Part shown: positions 12,998 to 23,052 of the stretch, piece after piece
Numbering within the stretch: position 1 is the stretch's first letter
How the letters are laid out: every line of letters begins with the position of its first letter
Origin: Pyrocephalus nanus
Taxonomy: Eukaryota > Chordata > Aves > Passeriformes > Tyrannidae
Direction of reading: 5' to 3'
Length of the DNA stretch: 64,000 nt
NCBI GenBank assembly: GCA_038380795.1
Contig: CM076272.1
Location: 3,291,001 to 3,355,000 of the forward strand
The notes under the pieces: model-generated
Seen by the model: only the letters and a program-made list of their open reading frames with translations
The model's database searches: none
Told to the model about the DNA's origin: nothing
Program-made: the position numbers and the translations under genes

Positions 12998-15082
12998 AAA
13001 CCTGGGCCTTTAAAAAGCTTTGGGTCTCTTCCCCATGGTTTGAGGAACAGGTCACAATGGGCTGGTGAGCTGCTGTGGAGCAGGCACTGTTAAGCTCCCT
13101 TGCCAGCCTACCTGGGAAGGGTTGTTAGATGAAAGTGTTTGAAGCTCTCACTTTTGCTTTTTGTCCCGAATTCTCATCTGTTTGAATTGTCAACACTTGT
13201 GAGCCCCAGGAGAAAGAAAAGGGAAAGAAAAGGCAGGCCCAGGCTTGGGTCTAATCGACCTTGGCATTGTCCCTTTAAGTGGCCACCCAGGAGAAGGGAG
13301 CAGCTGCTCCAGTCCATTTGCGGGTGCAGATCCAGCAGATCCAGCCCTGCCTGTTCTGCCTAGCTTCACCTGGTCTCTGTAAATCCTTAACCCTTCAGAG
13401 CTGGAAAAAAGGGAGCTGCACTTGCAGTGTAATTTCCTATGCACAGTGCAGGGTGCGCTGAGCAAATGCACCTCGCTGGCAGCAGTGAGCAGGATCCGGG
13501 CGTGGCACCCACTGCTACAATTCCTGCTGAGGACCAGGGGCATGAGCACATTGCAAAATGAAATCAGATGACTTTGAGGAAGAAAGATTTGTTAAGGACT
13601 AAAAACAAATAAATGGTGCAGATACTGCATGGCTCAGCAGCTCCATAACCTCGGGTTGCCCGAGACTGGGAGGGATTGCACAGAAGGAGAGTTATTGGGG
13701 TTCCTCTGGGCTCACCTGGGCTTTCACTCTGTGATAAACCCCTGCCTAGGGACATGTTCCTGAGGCTCATGGCCCTGGGGCTGGCTCAGCATGGCCCTTC
13801 TCAGGGTGTGGACCTTCCCCAGATTCCAAACCCTTATACAAAAAGCTGAAGATTTTCATCTTCCACAAGCCTGTGTCCTTAGGTATGGAAAGGGAACCTC
13901 CTGTGGGTGATGGACACCTGATACCTCACCTCTTTGGACCACTGAGGAGGAGTTGTGGCTAGATGAGGGTCAGTTTGATGTAGGCTGTCACATTAGGACC
14001 CCCTTCCCACTCCTCCTTCCCTGCCCCTTCTGTGGCTGGGGATCTGAGACGGTAAAAACCCCTGAGAGCAAAGCAAACCCACAAGGCCATAAGGCCTCTG
14101 ATGGAAGGGGTTGAGGCTCTGTGTGAAGCACCACAGTGTCCATGAGGTCCTTTGATGGTTGGTTGGTCCCTAAGGTGAGAACCTGTCCTTTCCCACTGTG
14201 GCCACCAGCATTCCTCAGCGCAGGGGTGGGCTGAGGGCAGGAGGGAATGCTCAGCCTGGACAGACCAGGCTCAGAGGGAGCAGGAGCTGGAGTGGCTCTT
14301 CCAAAGGGCCTAAAGTAGGGCTTGTCTCCCCACACAACTTCCCCGGCAGGCAACAAGCTCTGCTCCTCCACAAATGACTGAGGACATTATCAGGCTGCCT
14401 CAGATCTCTGGGTGAGACACAAGGGCTGAGTGTCAGCTTGTTATTAAATATCGTTCGTAAGTGCCGACTGTGTGGACCTCTTCATGCACAGACAATGGCA
14501 GGAGGAGGGATTGTTCACAGCGCCGGGAGATGAGTGAGTGGTGAAGGTCAGAGATGCCTCATTCTGGGCTGCCTCTGACTCTGTCTCCTGCTCATTACCT
14601 GGTGGAGGCAGGAGGGAGGGGGATTTCCTCGGTGGGAGGCAGAGGATCACAGGGAACCCCTGTGTGTCACCAGGGGCTTCCACATGCGCAGGTGGAGAGT
14701 GCCCAGCATGGTCTGTGTGTGAGGAAGCAGGACCTGTGCAGCCCCCAAATCCTCCTCTTTGTATCGCCCTGTCCTAAGGGACTCCAGTGTGGGGCAGGGC
14801 AGACTCCTGCCCAACACAGTGGAACTGCCCGGGGGAAAGGCTGTTTTGGCCTTTCTTCTACCCAGCAGAGGAGGCAACTGGAAAAGAAGTTTTGCAAATG
14901 TTTTTCTTGCTATTTTCCATGCTTGGTTCTAACTTCCCCCCTGAGAGAGATGGAGATGGGGATCTGTTGAGGAGGCAGGACCCAAACCTGCAGCACCGGC
15001 ACCTTCAGGAATGCTGCCTGCTTGCTTTGGTGCCTGACAAGCTGTGGAGCTCTGGGGAGTAGCTGGTGCAGTGACATGAGCC

Positions 15083-15096
15083 AAAAAAAAAAAAAA
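15083..15096 (+). repeat. A14 homopolymer
   Basis: Fourteen A in non-coding DNA, followed by CAACCC. Similar 13-base A-runs occur at 43400-43412 and 47905-47917; none is attached to a recognisable element. Confidence 0.9.
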
Positions 15097-16184
15097 CAAC
15101 CCAGAAAGGACCTGTCTAAAGGGCGACATGAAGGCAGAGGCACCTCTGGTGAACATGCCTGGAGTGGGAGCTGAGGGACAGTGAGTCGTGTAATCATCTG
15201 CCTGAAGCAATCGCAGGCCGTCAGCAGAGCGCAGAGACACTTGCTCACATTTATTTAAGGCAAGATGCCCTAGTTTTGTGCCTTCAGTGGAGTCCCTAAT
15301 TATTCCTCAATCTTTGTAGTGAGCTAATTAGTTTCGCAGCACTCAAGGCTGGGGAACACTGATAGGCTCGGAAGCACAAACTGAAGGGATGAGGAGGAGA
15401 AGAGAGCTGGTGGGAAATGGCTGACTGGCAGATGGGAACGGCTGGGAACAGGGCAGGGTTTGGAGAGCTGATGGATGATGGTCTGGGAGGATGATGGAGG
15501 AGGGAAGAGCCATAATCTCATGTCAGGCAAGGTGCTGTAGTGTGACAATGTGGGAAACACCGAGGCAGCAGCAGGCGGTAATTGAGGGGGACGGAGGTGG
15601 GGAGGGAGTGAGAGGGATGGCCCATGGGAAAGCACCACAGAGCCCAGTGCAGGGCTCAGGGGGTGGGATCTGCATGGAAGAATGCACAGCACGGGGCAGG
15701 GCAGCAATTCTCCCTTTACATGGGCACTTCCTTAGGCAATTGCCTTTCCCAGGGTGCTGTTGCCCCTTGGGCTTGCAGGACCAGCAGCCTTTCCTGACTG
15801 TCCTGTCTCTTTTCTAGCTTAGTGGTGGCACCAAGGAGCTTTGCTGGGAGAGGCCAGCCTGGTCCCCACCACGTGGAGTGGCTGGTCCCCAGGCTGGGTG
15901 CTCAGTGTTCCACCTGAGCAGAGCTGCTTCTTTCAGAAAGAGCCACAACAGATAAGGTTGCCTGCACCGATAACCAGGTCCACGATGTTCCCATGTAGGC
16001 ATTCCACTCTGGCTGGTCTGCCTGCATGGATGCCTCGTTGCTCTGATGACACAGGGCTGTGCTCCAGAGCCCACGCTCCCTACATCCCCACCGTGAGCCC
16101 CAGAGGTCTCATTCTAGTTCTCACTGTCGTTGGGAAGTTCTCAGTGGCCACAAAGTGCAGTGTGTGACAACTCTGACGTGCCCA

Positions 16185-16440
16185 GGTGGCCATGGATTTA
16201 TTAGGATATTACCCTACTAGTACTGCAAATGGTGTCATCTGTCTTCTAAACTTTGCACTTTATTTCAGGGAGAAAATTTAGTATATCCAGGCAATATGCT
16301 GTAGTTTTAGCATATGATAAAGCCCTGCTGGGAAGTGTAGTTTTATTGATTTTGTTATTAAAGTGCCACTGGAATAAATTTCCTCATTTGAATGAAATGT
16401 CTTATTATCTGGATCGTAACAGGCACATGATGAAACCTCT
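16185..16440. promoter_or_regulatory. AT-rich enhancer-like block
   Basis: About 250 bp of unique AT-rich DNA including TAGTTTTATTGATTTTG, GTTATTAAAGTGCC, CTTATTATCTGGATCG and TTAGTATATCC. A plus-strand TTTGCACTTTATTTCAG resembles a splice acceptor, but no exon can be built on it. Regulatory DNA is the more economical reading. Confidence 0.25.
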
Positions 16441-17135
16441 GGAGGGGCTGGAGCTACCTACTGCCTGGTGATGGGAGCTGAGATGGGGCAGCTGACAGGG
16501 ACCTCCCACCCTGCTCACCCCACCCTGAGACCCTCAGCAACTCCCTAAATCCACAGGGAAACTCTGCTGAGAAACCTCAGGATGGGAACAAAACACAGTG
16601 GTGGGGGACACTGTGTTCCTCTGATCCTTTGCTCAGGTAAGGATGTTGTTTTCAAGGGAATTGAGGAAAAACCTCTTTCACGGAAAATATTTCTTTAGTA
16701 CCACCAGTAATGGGGGTGGATTGGGAAATGAACCATTCCACATTACACTGGGACCTAACTGCACAGCCCATGCTTTCCAGTTAAAATTTGAATTGCCTTG
16801 AATGCTGCGGATTATGGAAAATAAGAAAAAGGCCTGGTAAAATTTATGGTTTTTAATCATAAACTGATAGAATCACAGTAAATCTATCATAACCGTGCAG
16901 ATACAGATCCAGGAAAAAGAGAGGAAAGCAATAGGCCTGCTTTTCCTGTGGGAGCCAGGGCAAGGGAGAGGGGGAGCTGGGCTGCTCTCCCAGCCATCTC
17001 CTCCAGGGCTTTGAGCCCCTGCACCCCAAATCTCTTCTCTGCTACCATGTCCTGCAAAAACCTGGTAGAAGGCATTGAACTGCAAAGTCCCTGCTCTGTC
17101 TCATGGCAAACCGGCTGGGCAGGGCTGGAGAGCAT

Positions 17136-17545
17136 GTGGGGAGTGAGGAAGGGGGAGGTGGGAAAAGGAGGAGGGGGAGGAAGGGAGAATGGAGAAAAGG
17201 AATCAAAGCCCAAAGGTCTTTTCCCCTCCATGCCACTGTGTGTTTGCTGTGGTGGGAGCAGGATGAGACCCCTGCCAGGGGAGGAGAGAGGCAGAGACTG
17301 GGGGAGAAACCTGTGTGTGGAAGGGACTGTGGGAAGCACAGCTGTGGTAGAGAGAGAAGAGCAGAGAGAAATGGCAGCAGAGCAAGGGAGAAGCACAGAA
17401 GGCAGAAAGTATTAAAAAAAAAAAAAAAAAAAAAAGAGAGAGTGATAAGGAGGAAAAAAGGGAGGGAGTAAAATATTGGCTTTGAAGGAGAGATAAGAAG
17501 GAGAGGGCAGTTAGTGAGAGAAGGAGTAAAATTAAGTGTGATAAG
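17136..17545 (+). repeat. Polypurine-rich tract with A22 run
   Basis: Two strongly purine-biased blocks (17136-17208 and about 17278-17545) are rich in GGAGG, GAGAGA and GGGAGAA. A run of 22 A at 17414-17435 lies inside the second block, followed by GAGAGAG. The interruption between the blocks is ordinary sequence. Such tracts can adopt triplex DNA; the open frame read from the complementary strand here (Leu/Pro/Ser/Phe-rich) is a composition artefact. Confidence 0.75.
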
Positions 17546-19779
17546 GCCTGATAGAAGCAGGGGAAGGCAGCAAGCCCAGGTGGAGAGCCAGGGAGCTGCA
17601 GGCAGAGAATGCAGGGGCTGCAGGCAGGGAGCTGGGGGGCTGAGGGGTCTTTTGTGCTGCTCTGTGTGCCTCTGGTGATCCATGGAGAGGAGCTGAGAGG
17701 GTACAGGGTTGACGAGGAGGGTCAGGGAGTTGGTGGGTGTAAATGTCCGTCCCACAGGGTGCTCATAACCCTGCAGAGGAGAGAGCTGACACCTGGCAGC
17801 CATGGGCCATGGCAGGGGAGGGACATGTGGACCTGGTGGGGAGGGAAGGGCCTGGGGCAGGTGATGTTCTCAGGCTGGAAGTGCTGATTAATCCCTCATC
17901 CTCCTCCCTGCTGCAGCCCCACACACACCGCCAGTCACAGAGATCCCCATGGGGCTCCCAGTCTGGGAAGCAGAGAAGGAAAAGGCATGTTTGCCCTCTG
18001 TGCCCTAAGCACATCTCTTCCTGCGTTTTTTGCTACCTCTTTTAAGCTCTTTTATAAAGTGCTTTGTATTTATCCTTATATAAAAGAAACAACTGGAAAG
18101 TGCTGTCTGGTTCTGACACATGGGCCATGGTTCCCTGAAGAACAGTGCTGGAACCCAGCCTCTGCTCTCTCACCCCTGATTAAACTGCAATAGAAACAGA
18201 CTGTAAATCTCAGCAAAGGAGAAAAAAGAGAGTTTATTCTTCGGACTTGGTGTTTTTTTTTCTCATCTTTACCATCCATGAAAATGGCTGAGCTGAGTTT
18301 CTGGCCACTCCATGATGCTTTTCTTCTGCTCCATCCATCTGCTTCGATCACATGGTGACCGGAAAAAAAAAATTATCCAGTTCACAAAGCATCGAAGATT
18401 AAAAAATCAGTGTGGGTAACAAAGTGTGTGGCAGGCAGCAGTGCCACAGAGAGTTGGGCACCCTTGCTAATGGGGGATTTGAGCTGCAGCTTGGATGTAG
18501 GGCAGCAGCGTGGCCTCACCCAGGAGGGTTTTGGGCAGCAAAGGGTGTGGGGCTGGGAACATGTGTGGGGCTGTGTGGCAGGGCTGGGTTGGGAAAAATC
18601 CGGACACCTTCCATGGAAAAGAAATAATTTCCCCCCAACCCCCCCTTTTGTTTATTTCAAGCTTTTTTTGACAGTGAAAGACTTGATTTCCCTCTTTGAT
18701 TGCTACTGTACTACAAATACCTCACTGGGCTTGGTGATTAGCATTCCTTTAAATCTATGTGTGTTGAATTAACTGTTTTCATTACAGCATTAAGAGGGAT
18801 AACTGGAGCCAGCTAAGCAAGCAGCTCTTTTGGATGGCCAGTGCCCAGGGTCATGGAGAACACCCCTTCACCTCTCTGCTGTCTACTGAACCACTGGTTG
18901 TTGGTCCTGGCAACCAGGCTCAGACTGAGATTTCTGTGCCCAATGTGCTTGCTCAGCTGTGCCCAGCTTGGCATCGTCCTCCGAGGGCTGAGACTTCCGT
19001 GCATTCCTGCCTCTCCTGGGGGAACACTACTTCCAGAGGGATCTGCAGTCCCTGGAGCGTGCCTGCCTTCAACTTCACCCCTAGGTTTGTGCCTTATTGT
19101 TTGTAGTTTTGTGTTTAGCTCACTGAAAATGTTGGTTAAACACTGGTGGGAGGGGAAGCTCGTAAAGACCATTTTGCTTTGGCTCTTTTAAAAAGCAAAA
19201 CAAAAGCAAAAGGCTTTTAAAAAATGTTTTTGTTTCAGAGTTATAAAGGAAAGAAGGGTTAGAGATGAGAAAAGGACAAATCGATGCTTGTGAAACCTGC
19301 TGTGGAGGAAGAAACACAAGATCTTTTGTTTGAAGATGAACAGAAAGCTGAAACCAGCAAAATTTCCCCCCTCCCCACCTGCACAGATGCTTCAGGTTGG
19401 TTCTTCTAGATTGGCGCATTGCTGGATGAAAAGCAAACTCATTCTTTTCCCTGCTGGGGCTCCAGGTTCCTGTTGCTTACATTTCATCATCTTGTAGTGA
19501 CTTTGATCCCTGAAGACTCCTTAGGTGCTTTACAAATCAGGCACGCAAACCTTGGCTCATCAGCCTCAGAGATGCCACCAGGGCTGGGTGAGCCAGGAGG
19601 CTGCTGGTCAGCATGGTGCCACCCTCCTGGCAGCAGCTGGGAAGGATGGGAAGCACCTGCTCATTCAGTAAGGCTCATAAAAGCCTTTAGTGGCCGTATT
19701 ACCACCATTTGCAGGGATGTTTTGTGCTTCCAGCTCTGCAAGCCCAGTGGCCAATTTAACCCCCCCATTTCTCCCTTTT

Positions 19780-19842
19780 CCTTGAGGAGATGAGATGATC
19801 TTTAAGGTCCCTTCCAACCCAACCCATTCTATGGTTCTATGA
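19780..19842 (+). mobile_element. CR1 LINE 3'-end fragment
   Basis: The sequence contains GATGATCTTTAAGG, GGTCCCTTCCAACCC and the terminal ATTCTATGGTTCTATGA. Together these form the characteristic 3' tail of avian CR1 elements, which end in repeats of an 8-mer close to ATTCTATG. Only about 60 bp is recognisable; no reverse-transcriptase frame precedes it, so this is a severely 5'-truncated, dead copy in plus orientation. It is one of the clues that the DNA is avian. Confidence 0.9.
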
Positions 19843-20734
19843 GACAGCACAGACTTTCCAGACCTCCTGATCCAAGTCCCAGAGCTGAGCAAAGGTAGGT
19901 TGCTGCTGAATGACCAGACCCCACAGTGATGGGCACACTGTAGCTAGACCAGGGCAGACAGAGTGTTACAGCCTGTGCCTATTGTCTGGCTCAGCCTGTG
20001 TGTGTGTTTATCGACCTATGCAATTCTATTTTTTTTTCTTTCAGACTAAGTGTCCTGGGAACCTGGAAGCTGAATTCCCTTCCATGTGCCTGAGGATGCT
20101 GGAGAGTCCGGCTGCCGGCGATCAGGTCCCAAAGCCACCACGAAAGTCATCGCAGGCAGGTGGGGAGCAGCACTGGAGCTGCTCTGACCATGGGGTACCA
20201 GGTGCTGGAGACACCCAAGTGGATGCTGCCAATGGAAGTGCTGCCAGAGCACAGGAGCCAGCTTGTCCCCTATCAAAGAGGAGACACCATGGTACTGCTG
20301 GTAAAGGCCGGCAGAAAATCCTCTCCCCATGTAAGCAGCAGGATCCCCAGCCCTGCCATGTGCACAGCCAGCTGCCCCCTGCCCTACAATGGGCTCTGCA
20401 TCCTCCTCCCAGCACAAAGGGCAGGAAAACACAGCCCTGCTCCTTTGCTGCTTACGGACATCAATGTCACAGCCCCACTCCCCAGGCTCTGGGGACGGGC
20501 AGGGGAACTGGCTATAAAACCACAACTGGTCTTTGTGAAGAAAAGTCAAACTCCTCTTGGTGCCACACAGGGCCTAGGACAATGCAGGAGGTGCATTTGG
20601 TGTTGGTGGGAGACTCACCCTGGCCTGGGGCTGCTCTTGGCAAGGCGTCTGTGAAGTGCCTCTGTGGTGAGAAAGTTGAGCGCTTGCCAGGTACAGAACT
20701 GGACAGATCAAGAAGTCAAGATTTTGCATTCCAA

Positions 20735-21177
20735 CTATCTATAGGAAATAGGGTTTTTTATTATTTCAAGTTTTCATAAAAATCCATAATTATTGAAATC
20801 AAAGTTACAGAAGAAAGTTCGTAACTTTTTATTGATTTTATTTCTTTTTACTTTCTTTTTTCCCCCCCACCCTGTTGTTTTTCCCCTCTCAGAGTTATAT
20901 CTGACACTAGAGTCCATCAGACAAAGTCCTTACAAACACAGGAGTCCTGAAGACATTGGATGAATGTTTTCCTGGTATAAAGAAGAAGAGGAGGAGAAAG
21001 AGGTGGTGACAGTGGGGGTGCAGTGGGTTTGGACAAGGGGCGGAGGGCACGGTGGAAGGAGAGAGGTCGGTATGTTTGTAGCACTGTTTGTTAATTATTT
21101 TTTATTTGTTCATTTTTTTTCTTTAAAAAAAAACCCCAACAAAACAACACCATTATTATTTGCAAATTGTTGCCTGG
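20735..21177 (-). other. LINGO1: LINGO1 3' untranslated region (predicted extent)
   Basis: Immediately past the TAG stop the minus strand becomes AT-rich, with A-runs and T-runs and no open frame. The lower limit is set by the last AATAAA of the cluster at 20757-20842 plus about 20 nt. An earlier AATAAA at 21101-21106 lies only about 72 nt past the stop and could give a very short 3' UTR. Longer isoforms extending further left cannot be excluded. Confidence 0.5.
20757..20842 (-). terminator. LINGO1: Polyadenylation signal cluster of LINGO1
   Basis: Three AATAAA hexamers on the minus strand lie at 20842-20837, 20833-20828 and 20762-20757, about 340-420 nt downstream of the stop codon. T-rich sequence follows the last one. 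Clustering of canonical hexamers in an otherwise GC-moderate region supports use as the 3' end, but cleavage sites need RNA data. Confidence 0.5.
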
Positions 21178-23019
21178 CTAAATCATTTTCATATTGAACT
21201 TGCGCGGCGCGTCGGCAGAGCTGATGCCCGCGTCAGACTTCCGTGGCACGTACTCGATTTCAATATTGTGCTTGGTGTTGCCTTTCCCCCGACTCCACAG
21301 GAAGAGGAGCACCAGACAGAAGAGCACGACGCCCAGGAAGGAGATGAAGCCCATGGTGGTGGCGATGATGAGAGTCTTGATGTCAAAGGGGAAAGGCACG
21401 GTGGCGCGCGTGCTGTTGGCATCGCTCTCGTTGGGCTGGTTGGAGATGAATGCAAAGGTCTTGTTGGGCTGGTGGGGCCAGTCTGGGGAGTAGCTGCGCA
21501 CGTGCAGGTGGGCCAGCATGGTGTCGTTGCCACCCGCGTTGCTGGCGATGCATAGGTAGGTGCCATTGTCCTGGATCTGGGCGTAGCGCACCTCCAGCGT
21601 GCCGTCAGGGAAGACAGTGAGCCGCCCGTTGGTTTTGGTAGAGATGAGGTGCTTCCGGGGGGAGAGCCACATGATGGTGGGCGGCGGGTCCCCATCTGCC
21701 CGGCAGACAAAGTGAACCGTGTGGCCTTCGTCCACGAAGATCTGCTGAGGTTTGCGGTCCCGTATCCGTGCTCGGCGGCAGGTGAAGTAGTTGGGCAGGA
21801 GGACATCGGGGAAGTCTTTGAACTCCTTGCCCTGGACAAACTCAGGGGTGGAGCAGGTGGGCTGCTGCTTGTTGAAGTTCAGCCTCCATCGCCGACGGAA
21901 AACCCAGAGCAGCCGACAGTCGCAGGCCAGGGGGTTGTTGTCGAGGATGAGCGTCTCCAGGTTGCCCACCGAATGGAAAGCTGACTCCTCCAGGGTGGTC
22001 AGCAGGTTCCCTGACACATTCAGGATGCGCAGGTAATTGAGGCCACGGAAGGCGAAGGGCTCGACTGTGGTGAGCTGCCCTCCCACCAGCTGGATCTCCT
22101 GGAGCCTGAGCAGGTCATGGAGCATCGAGCCCTCGATGGTGACGATGGGATTGTAGGACAGGTTCAGGAATCGGAGGTAAACCAAGTGCCTCACTGACAC
22201 GTACGGGATGGACGTCAGGTTGCAGTGGGTGATGGACAAGGAGGTCAGGTTCAACCCGTAGAGGCAGTTGGATGTCATAGTATCCAGGTAGGGCCAGTGT
22301 GAGATCTCGAGGACCTTGAGCCGGTACAGCCTCTTGAATGAGTAATCCCGGATGGTGTTGATGTTCAGATGGCGCAGCCGCAGCACAATCAAGCCGTGAA
22401 GGTGAGACAGGGCCTCTGTGGGGATGGAGGTCAGGTTGCATTTCTCCAGGGTCAGCTGCTCCAGGCTGTTGAGGCCACTGAAGGCCCGGTGGGAGATGTA
22501 GACAAGGTCGTTGTCCCCCACCTCCAAAGACTTCAGGTTGTACAAGTCCTGGAACATGTAGTCTAGGAGGATCACAATTTTGTTCTCACTAATGTCTAGC
22601 TTGGTAAGGTTGCTGAGTCCAGTAAACACCCCCAAGGGGATCAGCTTGAGTCTGTTACTCCTGAGCCCCAGCGTCCTGAGGTTGAAGAGGTTGTTGAAAG
22701 CCCCAGGTTCGATGGCACTGATAATGTTCTCGTTTAGCTCTAGCTCCTCCAGGTGAGGGTAGTTGGCAAATTCATCTTGGTTGAGCGTCTTGATGCGGTT
22801 CTTGCCCAAGTCCAGCAGCCTGGTCTCAGTCGGGATCCCTTCTGGCACAACCATGAACCGCTTGCGGTGGCACAGGACAGCGCGCTCCTGGGCGGAGCAC
22901 TCGCAGCGCGGCGGGCAGCCCGTGGCGGAGCCAGACAGGATGGATCCCAGCATCAGGAGGAGAATCGGCTGCCAGCAGGCCAGGATTGGGCTGCGCATAC
23001 TCGCCTCCCCAGCTACCAT
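21178..23019 (-). CDS. LINGO1: LINGO1, leucine-rich repeat and Ig domain-containing Nogo receptor-interacting protein 1
   Basis: The frame encodes 613 residues in one exon, ending in TAG at 21178-21180. Seen: hydrophobic signal peptide (about 11-34), cysteine-rich N-cap (Cys35, 39, 41, 50), a run of about a dozen leucine-rich repeats (about 65-360), C-terminal LRR cap (Cys366, 368, 389, 414), one I-set-like Ig domain with Cys439 and Cys490 and the DNGTYLC motif, a transmembrane helix (about 549-575) and a 38-residue cytoplasmic tail. The tail contains an EYVPRK motif (Tyr590), the known EGFR-like tyrosine site of the family. There are at least eleven N-glycosylation sequons (for example 137, 195, 257, 267, 286, 334, 485, 498, 519, 530, 535). 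Known of the family: neuronal and oligodendrocyte plasma-membrane protein that joins NgR1 with p75/TROY, signals to RhoA, and limits axon growth and myelination. The start at 23017-23019 has an excellent Kozak context (A at -3, G at +4) and gives the usual family length (about 613-620). A second Met is codon 8. The frame stays open upstream to 23094, but that part is intron and acceptor sequence. Confidence 0.98.
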   Translation of the reverse strand: MVAGEASMRSPILACWQPILLLMLGSILSGSATGCPPRCECSAQERAVLCHRKRFMVVPEGIPTETRLLDLGKNRIKTLNQDEFANYPHLEELELNENIISAIEPGAFNNLFNLRTLGLRSNRLKLIPLGVFTGLSNLTKLDISENKIVILLDYMFQDLYNLKSLEVGDNDLVYISHRAFSGLNSLEQLTLEKCNLTSIPTEALSHLHGLIVLRLRHLNINTIRDYSFKRLYRLKVLEISHWPYLDTMTSNCLYGLNLTSLSITHCNLTSIPYVSVRHLVYLRFLNLSYNPIVTIEGSMLHDLLRLQEIQLVGGQLTTVEPFAFRGLNYLRILNVSGNLLTTLEESAFHSVGNLETLILDNNPLACDCRLLWVFRRRWRLNFNKQQPTCSTPEFVQGKEFKDFPDVLLPNYFTCRRARIRDRKPQQIFVDEGHTVHFVCRADGDPPPTIMWLSPRKHLISTKTNGRLTVFPDGTLEVRYAQIQDNGTYLCIASNAGGNDTMLAHLHVRSYSPDWPHQPNKTFAFISNQPNESDANSTRATVPFPFDIKTLIIATTMGFISFLGVVLFCLVLLFLWSRGKGNTKHNIEIEYVPRKSDAGISSADAPRKFNMKMI

Positions 23020-23052
23020 CCTATCTCTCACCTGCAGGTAACAGGGGGGAGA
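23020..23052 (-). other. LINGO1: Splice acceptor of the LINGO1 coding exon
   Basis: On the minus strand a pyrimidine-rich stretch runs into TACCTGCAG, with the AG at 23033-23032, so the exon starts at 23031. The first twelve exon bases read GTG AGA GAT AGG in frame with the ATG at 23019. The exon can therefore be read through from an upstream exon that ends on a codon boundary. The mammalian long isoform has the same organisation, with a Val-x-x-Arg just before the internal Met. This acceptor explains why the open frame upstream of 23031 (Cys/Pro-rich residues) should not be counted as protein. Confidence 0.85.

Larger units (their letters stand above)
1..20734. other. Non-coding DNA downstream of LINGO1, no gene recognised
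   Basis: No open frame in this interval shows a recognisable domain or a plausible exon structure on either strand. In human, the gene facing the LINGO1 3' end is HMG20A, but nothing resembling an HMG box is visible here, so that gene would lie beyond the window. The interval contains a CR1 tail, a polypurine tract, short AG and A/T runs and several AT-rich enhancer-like blocks described separately. Otherwise I see nothing in it. Confidence 0.6.

Noticed and set aside
16860..16890. TGATAGAATCACAG resembling a minus-strand CR1 tail
   Set aside because: Only one short partial match; the adjacent CR1-typical TTGGAAGGGACC segment is missing.
17042..17803. Minus-strand open frame of 253 codons, Leu/Ser/Pro/Phe-rich
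   Set aside because: Direct product of the polypurine tract and the A22 run read on the complementary strand.
20028..20050. Plus-strand pyrimidine tract plus TTTCAG resembling a splice acceptor
   Set aside because: No plausible plus-strand exon follows, and it lies in or next to the LINGO1 3' end.
19910..20779. Plus-strand open frame of 289 codons
   Set aside because: No signal, domain or codon bias; low-complexity proline/serine/cysteine content; overlaps the LINGO1 3' end on the opposite strand.
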